19,374 nt of DNA, from NCBI GenBank assembly GCA_002221725.1, contig NJFT01000387.1, forward strand, positions 1-19,374, written 5' to 3'. Positions within the stretch are counted from its first letter, which is position 1, and every line of letters starts with the position of its first letter. The stretch comes from Scedosporium boydii. Its lineage: Eukaryota > Ascomycota > Sordariomycetes > Microascales > Microascaceae. Of the stretch, positions 9,065 to 19,371 are shown one piece after another. A program made the translations under genes and the position numbers. The notes below the pieces were generated by a model, which worked only from the letters and a program-made list of their open reading frames with translations, ran no database searches and was not told the DNA's origin.

Positions 9065-11661
9065 TTAGCCGAACTGAACATCACGTACATAAAGCCCCAA
9101 GATTTTTCTCCACCCAATCACTTCCCTAAAAAGTAGCAACGTTGGCCTTTCCATTCGGTTAAGAGATCCTCCTGTTGTCCTCCACTTTGACCTCCCCCTT
9201 TCAGTCCTCTCTTGCTGCTCTTCCTCTTCGACGTGGTGCTCCTCGACCTCTGCCTCGTCCTCATCCACTGATTTGTAGCAGAGATACTTGTCCGTCTCCT
9301 CAGTATCCTGAAATACCGCCTGCGCATCGGCATCTTTTCTAATATCTATGCAGACCAGGTGTTCGCCGTTCTCATTAACGACTTTGAGGACGATAAAGCC
9401 GCTAGCTAGCACAGTCGACAGAGTGGTTGGCACGTCGATAGAAAATCCGCCGCTTCCCTCGTCGGCCTGTCGAAACAGGGCGTTGTACGGGCCTCTAGTC
9501 TTGAGTATGGTCTCGCTCTCGCCGTGGAGAAGGTACAGGAGAATAGTCTGTGGGGGGATTCCGCTTACGTCTTGCACCTCCTTGATGCTCGAGCACACGA
9601 TGCGGCCACGGAGAAAGTCGTGCCACGGCCACTGGTTGACGAAGCGCGATTTGGCCAGCACGACGAGGAATGCTGCGAGAAGCCAGCTGAAGGACGTGAT
9701 CTGGAAGGGGTCTACGCCGTTGATTTTCGCTCCGACTGAGAACGGGACTGCCATGGCGCCGCAGACAAGTAAAGCGGCACCGAGTATGACGCTGACGACG
9801 TAAGACCGGCAGTTGATTGTGATGGAAAACTCGTCAATGACCCAGTTTTTCATAATTTCTTGTTCCCGCGTATATTCACCAAGGATGTCTCGACTATTTC
9901 TGGCCGCATCAGAATCGGTTGGGAGCAACGTGTTGGTCCCGGCTGCTCCGGTGACATTAGCAGATGGATGAAGTCACGTACGCCATAGTACTAAGATTGA
10001 GGGGTATATGGCTTGGGGGGTAGGGCCTTACCTCGAATTCCATGCTTCAATGGGCCCTCAAACAGGGAGCGGCAGAATGGATCTTGGTGCTTTCTTTTCC
10101 CGAGTGATTGCTGATTGCGCCGGAACTCCTCTGTCGCAAGTTGAAAGACGGCTTGGAATTGTCGCGGTGGAGGCTCGAATTGTAGGATGGGCTCGTCGTC
10201 TTCTGCCCCGAGTTCCAACAAGGTCGAGACAAGATATACCGCCGAAGCCATTGTTACAGCTGAGCTTGGCGTAGCAAGCGTCTGCGTGACGACGAGGGTT
10301 ACAATATCGTCCATGTTCGTAAGATCGTATGCTCCTTCAGGCTGTATCGATCTGTCCCCCTCGTCGTACCATTTCCAAGTGAATCTAGCCCCGACCTCGC
10401 CTCGAGCGAGACCGATCGCTTGCCGCTGCATAACACCCCTCAGATTCGCCATCATTAGCAGCACGCCGCTGTAAATGAATGAAATCTGCATGCGCTCGCT
10501 GGTACAATGCAGGTGGCCTCGCCGATCGTTGCTGACCGAGGTTGTGAAGCCGCTTAATCCGGTTCGGTAGACCAATTGACAGCTCTCGAACCCTTCAACG
10601 GGACCCTTGAACCGCCGGTTCCTGTCCTCGGCCAATCCGTCGACGACTGAGTAGAACAGAGACTCAAGTTCCCCCCGGAAAAACTCCTTTTCCATGTAGT
10701 AGTGGAACGTAAGGTCGTCCCTTTCGTTAAGCGCTAGAATCTCTTCTTCCCAGCCTTTCTTTCCCTTGACAGCATTTTTCACTTTCACGGCTACCGCGTT
10801 TGGCACAAGTCCACCCGACACAAACTCGTCAAGGATATCTTCTCCAGTGGCCAAAGATATCCGGGCGTTTCCAACTGGGTCGTATGCCGTTACTTTGAGC
10901 TTTACTGCCCAAGCTGCCAAAACGGCAAACATGTCTTGCTGCCAGTATCTCCCAACAGCACAGCGAACCCAGTATCTTGCAATTGTGCCTAAAAGGTAGT
11001 CCACCATGGCGTGGTATAATTCTCGATTCCGGGACGGCGGCTCAAGTAGGATGGGTTGGTTACCCTCGATTTGATCTTCATCCGCAGCGTATCGGCGTAG
11101 CAGCACCTTCCTTGAAGACTTGAACTGTTTGATAGAATTTGCCAGACTGTTTGCCCCCATTTTTTCAACAGCAATCTGAGAGTTGTCATGGGAAATGATG
11201 GCAAAGTTACACTGGATCTGGTCAACAATATTGGATATATCGCTGAAGTCGCCTGCAGATACTCCCTGGAGGTGCCCATTACTGTCAAAGAGGTAAGGTC
11301 CCTCTTGAGCTGCCGATTCAACTAGCTTTCGGATCTCTTTGCGGAGAAGTTTGACGTATTCCTCATTTGGGAGGCCGTACGGTTCGCAGTCGTCGAATTT
11401 TTTGAGCTCCTTGAGCGTGCAGGTCCCCGTCTCGTATCTTTTATAGTTTTGTGTTATGTTGAAGATTCTTTCCTCATTGAAGTCGAAGGGCCTGTTGCTT
11501 CTGGAGACCAAGTTCCTTCGAACATGCTTCGAGCCTCTCTGCGGAGAGCTGGCATGGCGTGAAGCCAGGAGAAACTGAGACGCAAACGCATCCTCCGCCC
11601 CTCCATCGATCGCCGCTTTCTCTGGGTCTCTGAGTCGAGTTGCTCTAAATAGCTTATTCAT
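9065..11661 (-). CDS. Uncharacterised fungal membrane protein, 835 residues, two exons
   Basis: Exon 1 is 11661-10032 and exon 2 is 9942-9065. The 89-nt intron (10031-9943) begins GTAAGG, has TGCTAAT about 18 nt before its end and closes GAGCAG. Joining them is exactly in phase, giving HGIRAGTNTLLPTDSD across the junction and 835 residues. I do not recognise the N-terminal two thirds. It is soluble-looking, with basic residues in the first 60 and an internal motif YWVRCAVGRYWQQDMF. The C-terminal part has two hydrophobic helices (about 591-613, YVVSVILGAALLVCGAMAV, and 625-640, FSWLLAAFLVVLAKS). WPWHDFLRGRIVCSSIKEV, ILKTRGPYNALF and GFSIDVPTTLS then follow. That arrangement recalls a widespread but unnamed ascomycete membrane family. 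An acidic stretch (EDEAEVEEHHVEEEEQQE) and a basic one precede the end. Function is unknown. It is divergent from the AAA ATPase gene. Confidence 0.75.
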
Positions 11662-12258
11662 GCTGAAGAATATGATTCTGTAGACGGCGGGTTTTCCTTT
11701 TTCTTTCTTTTCTTTTCTTTTCCTTGTAACGGATCGTTTTATACTAGGTTGAAACGACCTCCTGAGGTCAACCCACCGGACTACATAGACAGAGCCGGGG
11801 AGGGAGCTAATGCTGGTCAGACATAGCCCTGCCCATCATTTTTGGATAAATGCATCCCATCTTAGTACGCTGTCGCCTGGGCGGGACGTCTGCAGTCATC
11901 ATGCCAGTTTCTGAGGCGAGAGCGGTGCGCCACATAATTAGGCAGAAACCCTTAGATGGCCAATAGCCTGCCGACAACTTGTCACCGTCCTCGACTTAGG
12001 ATGGTTATCATGGCCGCCTGAAGAGGCCGCCAAGCCGCCAACTCATCGGGCACATGCCACTTGAGCTGGACGAAGCTGTCGCCAGCATGTATTGAAAGTT
12101 GCCTGGGGGTTTGGCTTCCCTCAAATGATTAGAAGATCTAAGGTAGTCCTCTTGGAGGATGTCACAATTTGCGGAAAACCTACATTCACGATAGAAGCAT
12201 CACTTTGCATTTTTTTGAGCACCTAAAACTTACAAGCGCAGGATACCTAAAGTCCAAT
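11662..12258. promoter_or_regulatory. Shared divergent promoter region of the 835-residue protein and the AAA ATPase
   Basis: This 597-bp gap lies between two start codons facing away from each other, so it probably contains both promoters. A C/T-only tract at 11692-11725 lies just upstream of the minus-strand gene. The ATPase frame stays open upstream to an ATG at 12169, so part of 12169-12258 could be coding if that start is used. No specific binding site was recognised. Confidence 0.5.
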
Positions 12259-14601
12259 ATGTCTATTTCCGATTACAATAAACTGCTCTCTATCAGGAGC
12301 CATGTAGATGATTCCGACAGCCAACCAACTTCAAACATTTCGGACGATCAGGTCGATACATCCGACGATGAGGGGCCTTTCGGTCCAATGACATCCGCGG
12401 ATAACGAAGGCTCCAAGGCGGCTTTCATGGATATAACAGAGCGAGAGCGATCCTACGGAGAGCCTGTCGTCACACCAACCAGCTTCTACGCCAAAGGAGG
12501 TGATAGAGACAAGCCCTATAGGACTTACGCACTCCTTCTGCGCCGGAAGCTCCAGGAGAATGGCCAACGGCGCTACAACCAGCTCGAGATACGGTCCAAG
12601 TTCATCCAAAAGGCACTGCAGAAGCTCCTGGTTAACTATAGCTACATCAATCTTGCCACCACCCCGATTGTTATCCGTGAGCCGTACGCGGCACTCTTTC
12701 AGCACCGCGAGGAGATTCGAAAGTACGCGGAGTCGAAGACGCAAGGCCCGGACCAAAAGGCCCACATGATCCAGCTGGTGCAATTTATGAATGTTAACCT
12801 CGCCAAGCTAGAGAGGGAGTACCAAATATATGCGCCGTCGAGGTTGTCGACTTTTGACCTCCTTTGGGCTTTTTTCCGGCCAGGGACTCTGGTGGTTCAC
12901 CAGACTGACCATTTCAGGGAGTGTCGCCGCGTCATTACGACGGAGACGAGAGTGCTGGAAAAAGGTCGCAGAGTGTTTGAAATCTGGACATGGTCTTGGG
13001 ATTATAACGGCATTTCATTCGGACCATCGAGGTCAAGTTTGCGCATCGAAGAGTTTCCAGGGGCCTGTAAGCTCACTGAACTGGAAGTCTTTCCTCTCAA
13101 CTTGATACCAGACTCTGAAGCTATCTCTCGAACTTTTATTGAAAGAGGGCAGAAGTGGCGCGAGTGCGTTCATCTTTCCCATCGGTATTATTGTGGTATA
13201 TTTACTCTACCCTGTGCTAGGTATTATCCTGTCCGAGCGGGAGCCGTAAGCTGACTCTATTCGAAAAACAGGACTCGCATGGATGGACAAGGAAACGACA
13301 AGTAGTATTCGTGCAGCCGCAGATATGAGCGAACTTGTACCCATCCACGTATGGCCCACTACATGTTGTCTCTGTCGTTTTTTCTAACACGTAGGCTGGT
13401 TTAAGGTAGACGGAAGGGTTGTTCTAGACTACAATTCCCATGCGGAAGAGAATTATGCACTTGCGACGGTTCTACACGGCACGAACGGTCCGATTCAACC
13501 ACAAATACGCAGGCGTTCGTCAAGCCAGTCGCTGCGGAGCTGGCGGCGATCCCAACTTCGGAGGGCTTCACGTAGCCCGAGCCCTGACCCGTTGCACGAA
13601 GCGAGCGCTGAATTTCTGAGCCTAACGAAGTGCTACACGAACAGCGAGGACTATGAAATTACAGATGACCAGGCTTTGCTAACTCCAGCTCGGTTGAGAG
13701 GCTTTGCTCTCAACCACAAGATGTGGGCCTTCTTCCTCGTAGATAAGGTGACGCCAATCAGGTGGATCCAGAATCCTCTCCATCAACTCCAGCTCAAGCA
13801 GTCGACCAAGAAGACGATTGAATCTCTGGTATCTCATCACTATCGATCTGAGAAAGAGCGGGACATGATATCGAGAAAAGGCAAGGGGTTAGTCATTCTT
13901 TTGTACGGAACGGCTGGAACAGGCAAGACGTTAACTGCAGGTACGGCACCAACCTCGCTCAACTCCCAAGCCAGTGTTGTCTTGCCAGAGGCTTACTATC
14001 TGGGGCTGAACCCATCCTTGCAGAAACGATTGCCGAGGCAGCTCATTTGCCTCTCTATTACGTCGGTGCCGGCGAGCTCGAGCGTAACCTCATGGATACG
14101 GAACGTAAACTACAGCGGGTACTCGACCTCGCTCGAGCCTGGAGGGCCATCGTCCTCATCGATGAGGCCGACGTCTTCCTCACTAAGCGCAACCTCGACG
14201 ATGTCGAGCGCAATGGCCTCGTGTCCGTCTTTCTGCGCGTGCTCGAGTACCACGAGGGTGTTATCTTCCTCACCACCAACCGTATCGACGCCTTCGATGC
14301 GGCTTTCATGTCGCGCATCCATCTCCGCATCAAGTACCCGGCCCTCGATGCGCCGACGCGGGCCAAAATTTGGCAGACGGCGCTGCAGACCGCCGCCGCA
14401 GGTGGCGCTGATCTGGACCAGCTAGACGACGGGGCGTGCGAGGCCTTGGCGGAAAAGTACGAGCTTAACGGGAGGGAAATCACAAATCTGGCGAGGACGG
14501 CTCATTCCATTGCCAAGTCTCAGGGGCGAAGCCTCTCGTTGGAGCTAGTGGAGAAGCTGTACCAGCTGAGCATGTATGATACGGACCCCGAGACTGATTA
14601 G
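12259..14601 (+). CDS. Fungal AAA ATPase with long N-terminal domain (DUF7025-like), intact
   Basis: Exons are 12259-13195, 13272-13348, 13406-13940 and 14024-14601, with introns of 76, 57 and 83 nt, all in phase, giving 708 residues. The N-terminal 330 residues include LLWAFFRPGTLVV and a junction-spanning YCGLAWMDK, typical of the beta-rich domain before the ATPase in many filamentous-fungus AAA proteins. The ATPase core shows Walker A GTAGTGKT (506-513, an A instead of the usual P), Walker B IVLIDEAD (559-566), sensor 1 FLTTNR (598-603) and an Arg-finger candidate in FMSRIH (R614). The family couples ATP hydrolysis to protein remodelling. Substrate and location are unknown, and no signal peptide or clear membrane segment is seen. 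The start at 12259 was chosen because the upstream in-frame extension from 12169 has no family resemblance. An acidic, Ser/Asp-rich segment follows the start. It could be called BCS1-like only in the loosest sense. Confidence 0.88.
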
Positions 14602-15164
14602 TATTAGACATTCCCGGAATATATCAATGTATGACTAAATTAAGGTTTCAACGCCCACTTTGTAGGTCCCGCGTGAGAGTATATCGGCCTCGAACACCGG
14701 CAAACCATATAGACCTGGACCGCCGAATTCGTCTAGATTCCAGGATGGATCGTCAACCGCTTCTGCACCCTGCAGCTCCACGGAGCGATGTTATTCTCAA
14801 CAAGTCCCATTGTAGCTTCAGAAGAACGTCCGAGATTACGGCTGCGGGGTTATCGGAGGTGATGTCCAAAAAGAGACCCATAGAAGAGGGGATTACCGGA
14901 CACTAGATTCCTCACGGCGACGACACTTTCCTCCTCGGGCCAGGTCAACTTGTCTCGGCGGTCGAGGGCTAGGGCGGACAATTTTGTGATGGATGGTGAC
15001 GCTGTTTTTTTTAAGTCATCGGAGACGCACTCCGACCTCATTAGAGAGGGCTTCTGTCTCTCTCCTGCTTGCAGTTTTGATCCCCTGATACAATCCCGTC
15101 AACATTTGCAGTGGTCCAGTGAAAGCTAGTGCAAAACGTTATAAACGGACTTACTCAAAAGGCC
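14602..15164. other. Intergenic with possible unrecognised coding remnants
   Basis: Between the ATPase stop and the SDR relic. A minus-strand stretch ending at a TAG at 14635-14637 stays open for about 50 codons and reads DEFGGPGLYGLPVFEADILS, which has protein-like composition but no family I recognise and no clear start. Another minus-strand open frame (14850-15041) is equally unassigned. Some of this may be the decayed 3' half of the SDR or a further relic. Confidence 0.35.
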
Positions 15165-15515
15165 GCGAAACTAGACATGAGTATTATCCTCCTAGGAATT
15201 GCCTTCCAAGTACTGACCGGTCGTCAGCGCAACAAAATGCTAGGCCTTGACGTTGATAGAGAACACTTCATCAATTTCCTCCTCTGTTGTCTCCGCGAGC
15301 GTGCTAAAATGTTCGATCCCAGAGTTACTGAAGATAATGCCCATACGGCCCATTACTTTCTTGACAGTCTCGAATAGACGGCAAAGCTCCTCTTTCTTGG
15401 TCATATCTGCTCCCCACGGTAATTTCCCTTACGAAAATGTTTTTGTTGAATTCACTGACAAGTCTTGCTGCACCTTGAGCCGATGAGTGGTTGTTGATTA
15501 TGACATTTGGCCCCT
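15165..15515 (-). pseudogene. Relic of a short-chain dehydrogenase/reductase (SDR)
   Basis: From right to left on the minus strand, GPNVIINNHSSAQGAARLVS (about 15514-15450) matches the beta2-alpha3 region of classical SDRs. GADMTKKEELCRLFETVKKV follows, then GRMGIIFSNSGIEHFSTLAE (the SNSGIE form of the NNAG motif) and EEIDEVFSINVKA. A single-base frameshift separates the first block from ADMTKKEEL near 15420. After INVKA comes TAG, where the family usually has Gln, then HFVALTTGQYLEG. A further block RRIILMSSFAA (about 15197-15165) is the strand bearing the catalytic Ser region. The N-terminal TGxxxGIG motif and the YxxxK motif were not found. The blocks resemble fungal versicolorin-reductase or naphthol-reductase-like SDRs, but the substrate cannot be inferred. 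It is clearly non-functional. Confidence 0.8.
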
Positions 15516-15794
15516 TACTTAAATGGTCTAGCTAATGAAATCGATTAGATCAAGTCTCATTGAAAAAAAAGAAACCACCTTTTGCCTTAACTTTTTGACA
15601 CCTACATCGTAAAGGGGCGGTTGAGGTATAATACTACGGACATACTCGATGTGAATGTTGGTGTTGGTTTTCACCCTTTCTGGAGTCAATAGCGAAGACC
15701 GTGCGTAGCCTGCACTCACAACACTTGCATGGAGGCCTAAATTGAAGCAAGGAGAATCTGTTTGAAACTCTATTCTAATACTAGGAGAGCAGGA
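15516..15794. other. Short intergenic region, nothing recognised
   Basis: Lies between the SDR relic and the carboxylesterase stop codon. The N-terminal glycine-rich motif of the SDR would be expected here on the minus strand but is not visible, so that end is either deleted or diverged beyond recognition. Confidence 0.4.
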
Positions 15795-17625
15795 CTATTC
15801 TGTTTTCAAAACCTCGCTCCGCCGGAGACACAGTTCATCGCTCATATCAAGCAAGTCACCGACTAAGCCCTTCTTGTCTAACTGTTTCCATATCTCATAT
15901 CCCCTATCTTGATCCTCCTCTTCGTTCACCACGTGCAACTTATTCTCAGCAAATATCATCCATCTTTTCGCCTCGTTGAACCGCTCCCACGGTGACTCGC
16001 CATTGGCAAACTTGATCCAGGCCTCTTGCATGAAGTCTCCGGTCTTCTGGTGAGATTCGGGGAGCAGGTGGCGCAAGACCCCCCAGATGAGAACGTTGTC
16101 GAAGGAGTGGTGCGCCAGTCCGCCCCATGCGTTTTTGAATGGGGAGGGCACGTCGAAGTGGTACGCCCAGATATCGGCCTGGGGATTTGGCTCCACACCT
16201 GCATGGACGGCAAAATAGATGTCAGAGGAGTACATACCGTGCGATGTCATCCGTTCCAATCTACGGAAGGTCTCTTCATTCGACAAGTCCTTGGACAAGC
16301 CGTATAGAGAGGCGAAGGTGGCCGCCTTCTCCGGGCCAGCAACCTGTTCCATGCGCGAGAGGACTAGAGGAGCAGTGGGCGAGGATAGATCTTGACCAGA
16401 AGCCAGCCGTTCCGGAGACATGTTATCCCAGGATTTATTCCAGATAATGCACTCATTCCTGGCGTCGCCAATCATGATGCGTGGACACCAACTCCTCGAC
16501 ACGAACGTTTTGTAGGAGGAAGCGGAGGGCATTCCGCCCGGAAGGAAAAATCGGTCATCACACAAGGGCATGGTAATCACAGGGACGACGAAGACAGGCA
16601 CCATGGCTGCCGTGAGATCCTTTTCGCTCACCGCTAACAAACGGGCGAAGCGTTCTGATGCAGGTAGCCCAAGCGGGATCCCAAGTGTCTTCAGAAGACG
16701 TGTGTAGACGTCTTGGTGTTGGTCGAGGCTCATTACCCCGCAAAGACGTAGTCTCCCAGACTGCAGAATGGCATTGGAGAACAATTCTTCTCTACGAAGA
16801 ATATGAGAGTGCACAGAGACAGCGCCCGCGCTTTGCCCAAACAAGGTTACGCGCTTCGGATTACCGCCAAAGGCGGTGATGTGTTGCTTTACCCAGCGCA
16901 GAGCGAGGACTTGATCCCACAGTCCCAAGTTTCCTCCCACGGGCCCGTCACCTTGGGACATGTTGTAGGCTTCGAAGTCGTGCCCGCCTAGGAACCCGTA
17001 TACGCCGATGCGGTAGTTGACGGTTACAATAATTGTTGGCCGGGAGAGATTCTTGGAACGAGCCGCCAGGATGCGTCTATCGTAGACTGGTGACGATCCT
17101 GTTGAGTATGCTATGCGAAGGCCCCTCCATGAAGGAAGACCATCACTGGTAGAGAAGCATCCTTGGTCGGAGAGGGTGCTGCAGGGACGCTGATGTTGAG
17201 GTTTAAGCAGTTCAGCTCGTCCGCTCCAGGGATTTCAAGCCAGGGGCGCTCTGGAGAAGGAATAGGATAGAAGTCTCGAGGAGGTTGTGGGCAGTATGGC
17301 CTATGTATAGACAGTTTGTTAACAGAGGTCCATTTTTTTTTCCTTTGACCAAAACCAACCCCTTGGATGATATTTCGAGAAAGCAAGACCTCCATCTAAC
17401 TTAGGTGGCAGGGGCGGATGGAGCATACCCAAGTTTCGTTCCGTCCCAGCGACCCTCTTTCCATGGCTCAGCAGGTACTGCACGCCTGAAGCGACCGGGG
17501 ATCTCCGCATATGGAATACCAAGGTACTGGCAGGTTCTCCCGTTGTAACATAAGCCTGCGATGGTTCCTAGGGTAGGGACAACCACCTCGACCTCGTTAA
17601 TCTGGGGGATTTCGTCTGACCGCAT
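15795..17625 (-). pseudogene. Type B carboxylesterase, broken by a 5-bp tandem duplication
   Basis: Exon 1 is 17625-17429 and exon 2 is 17300-15795. The 128-nt intron (GTATGC...ATAG) joins TKLG to PYCPQPPRDF in phase. Family motifs of the alpha/beta-hydrolase carboxylesterase/cholinesterase type are present: QYLGIPYAEIPGRFRRA, ELNCLNLNISVP, the oxyanion-hole strand MVFLHGGAFA, NYRIGVYGFLGG, GGNLGLWDQVLALRWVKQHI, nucleophile elbow TLFGQSAGAV, RNECIIW (probable catalytic Glu) and LAHHSFDNVLIWG (probable catalytic His). Directly after GGAFA the plus strand has TATGC twice in tandem (17107-17116). This shifts the frame and creates an immediate TAG. Without the extra 5 bp the gene would be 566 codons, a normal length, and everything downstream is open. 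No signal peptide is evident, suggesting an intracellular enzyme. Read-through or splice rescue is unlikely because the only nearby splice option removes the oxyanion hole. Confidence 0.88.
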
Positions 17626-17967
17626 TGTAATGACAAAGTTAAGCTGTGCTAGCTAAGAAATAGACGAATGATTTTTGGCTTGTTGGGCAATGGCGTTGAA
17701 TCCTCTCCTAGCAAATTATGTATTGTATTGCTTTCTACTTATACAAATCTTAATCCGTTATCCGCAAGAACAGGCGTAGCGCAAATCCGATCCTTGATGC
17801 CGAGGTGAGGGGAGGAAACAACGCCTCTACCTTGGGTAGGGGAAGGGGATGGGGATGGCAGCTTTCACCTCGAGGCTATTTGCTTATTGTTGTTATCGTG
17901 ATTGTGATAATAGGATGGGCGCTAGTCTCTCTTTGACCGGAGTGGGTTTTTCGCGTTTCGGGTTTCG
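17626..17967. other. Gap between divergent esterase and truncated transporter
   Basis: About 340 bp that should contain the esterase promoter and, if the transporter were complete, its first 110-150 codons. No transporter-like N-terminal helices can be read in any frame here. A plus-strand open frame (17849-18118) overlaps the transporter in another phase and looks like a shadow. In the transporter's own frame an in-frame TAG lies around 17923. Confidence 0.5.
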
Positions 17968-19068
17968 AAGAATTTTGCCGGCATCGCTGCCTTGCGCTTC
18001 CTTATGGGCTTCTTCGAAGCGGGCATTCCTCCTTGTTGGATCTACATCACCGGCATGTTCTACAAGGCTTCCGAGCAGGGCGCCCGGACTACGGGATGGT
18101 ACTTCATGGTTGGCGTAGCTGCCATCGTCGGAGGATTGCTGGGATATGGAGCCGGTCACATCGAGACGGCCGTTAAGAAGTGGCAATTTGTCTTCCTCAT
18201 CTGCGGCGGCTTCACCGTCCTGTGGTCCGTCGTGGTGTTCCTTTGGCTCCCCGACACTCCCCTCAACGCAAAGTTCCTCAGCGAGAGGGAACGCGCGGTG
18301 GCGGTCGAGCGCGTGCGCCAGAACCGCACAGGTATCAAGTCCACCGAGTTCAAGTGGTCGCAGGTTTCCGAGGCTTTCCGCGATCCTCAAGTCTGGATCT
18401 TTGCCTTCTACCAGGGTATCAGCATGTTGCTCAATATCGGTGGGAGTTTCCTGCCCCTCATTATTCGGGACATGGGTTTTACCGGCATCCAGACGACTCT
18501 TCTGACCGTTCCCGTGGGTGCCGTCGAGTGCATAGCTATGGTTGTCGCCGGCGCCCTGTCCTCGTGGTGGGGTGACCGAGGCCGCTGCGCAGTCATGTTG
18601 ATCATCGGCACTCCAACCCTCGTCGGATGTATTATGCTGAAGGCTCTGCCCCAAAGCTCCACCTGGGCCCGCGTTACAGCTGTCTGGCTCCTCGTCTGCA
18701 TCCCGGCCGCCTACGCCATCCTCCTCAGCCTGATCGCCAGCAACGTGGCCGGCACCACCAAGAAGACCACCACCATGCTCTTCTGCTTCATCATGTTCTG
18801 CATCGGCAACATTGTCTCGCCTCAGCTCTTCATCGCCCATGAGGCCCCGCGGTACGAAACCGGCCTCCGTGCCATGCTCGTCGCCATCGCCCTGTGCATG
18901 GGCCTGACCGCGCTGCTCTGGGCATATTACATGTACGAGAACAGGAGACGCGACCGCATCTTGGCCGGCATGTCTCAGGAGGAATTGGATCGTATGGCAC
19001 AGGATAACGAGGAGTTTATGGACAAGACTGATTTTGAGGATTCTCTGAGGTTTAGATATAAATGGTAA
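17968..19068 (+). CDS. MFS transporter of the allantoate permease (ACS/Dal5) type, missing its N-terminal helices
   Basis: From about 17968 the frame reads KNFAGIAALRFLMGFFEAGI, which is the fourth-helix region of fungal anion:cation symporters. It runs unbroken to a stop at 19068 with the rest of the fold: GWYFMVGVAAIVGGLLGYG, FVFLICGGFTVLWSVVVFLW then LPDTP, the loop with FLSERERAVAVERVRQN, SFLPLIIRDMGFTGIQTTLL, LLVCIPAAYAILLSLIASN, and a hydrophilic C-terminal tail. In intact homologues 110-150 residues with three helices precede this block, and they are absent. The first ATG in frame is 18004-18006. The frame is closed upstream by a TAG near 17923. Codon use is strongly GC-ending and undamaged, so truncation looks recent or the fragment is still expressed. 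As written it is unlikely to transport. A distant, unseen upstream exon is not excluded, but the esterase gene starts only 340 bp away. Confidence 0.8.
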   Translation, partial: KNFAGIAALRFLMGFFEAGIPPCWIYITGMFYKASEQGARTTGWYFMVGVAAIVGGLLGYGAGHIETAVKKWQFVFLICGGFTVLWSVVVFLWLPDTPLNAKFLSERERAVAVERVRQNRTGIKSTEFKWSQVSEAFRDPQVWIFAFYQGISMLLNIGGSFLPLIIRDMGFTGIQTTLLTVPVGAVECIAMVVAGALSSWWGDRGRCAVMLIIGTPTLVGCIMLKALPQSSTWARVTAVWLLVCIPAAYAILLSLIASNVAGTTKKTTTMLFCFIMFCIGNIVSPQLFIAHEAPRYETGLRAMLVAIALCMGLTALLWAYYMYENRRRDRILAGMSQEELDRMAQDNEEFMDKTDFEDSLRFRYKW

Positions 19069-19340
19069 TTAGGAAGAAGGCAACGAGCTTAGAATAGTTA
19101 GATCTGGGGGGTCTCTTATTCGAGCTGGCAAAGGGATGAGATCAAATCAGAAGAGAGCGGCAGTTCAGTTCTATTATAAGTTACTCTAATAGTCGCCACT
19201 AGCACGTATGACTATAGCTCGCAGAAAATTAAGGGCCGCGTCTGCTCCCTTTCCACAAGGTGCGAAGCATCAGACCTGTACACAGCTGAGTCGGTGACCA
19301 TCAGCGAACCCCTGATGTTGCATGTTGTTTTTGTTAGTCT

Positions 19341-19342
<2 letters not shown>
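19069..19342. other. 3' flank of the transporter, no gene seen
   Basis: About 270 bp after the transporter stop. No open frame with recognisable motifs, tRNA or repeat was identified. Confidence 0.4.

Positions 19343-19371
<29 letters not shown>
19343..19371. repeat. T29 homopolymer at the window edge
   Basis: Twenty-nine consecutive T, preceded by CTTA and followed by AAC, the last three bases of the window. Read on the minus strand it is an A29 tail. This could be the 3' tail of a retroposon lying to the right, or a simple slippage tract. The adjoining sequence is outside the window, so neither can be tested here. Confidence 0.85.

Noticed and set aside
9065..9986. Separate downstream gene starting at 9928, or at an ATG at 9986 with a 5-nt first exon
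   Set aside because: An in-phase 89-nt intron with good splice and branch signals joins it to the 11661-10032 exon, which is simpler than two genes 62 bp apart.
10008..10999. Plus-strand open frames opposite the 835-residue gene
   Set aside because: Antisense shadows with no recognisable motif and no splice logic.
13592..14425. Long plus-strand open frame running past 13940 in the AAA ATPase region
   Set aside because: Beyond the Walker A motif it reads through an 83-nt intron and continues out of phase with low-complexity Ser-rich sequence. The true phase gives Walker B and sensor 1.
14635..14792. Minus-strand open stretch of about 50 codons with protein-like composition
   Set aside because: No start codon, no recognised family and stops just upstream. 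Recorded only as a possible remnant.
17107..17150. Splicing that rescues the esterase frame using the TAG as acceptor
   Set aside because: It would remove the VMVFLHGGAFA strand with the oxyanion hole, and the tandem TATGC copies explain the shift directly.
17893..18840. 315-codon minus-strand open frame opposite the MFS transporter
   Set aside because: It is highly charged (Glu/Asp/Gly/His-rich) and antisense to GC-ending transporter codons, a typical shadow, with no family motif.
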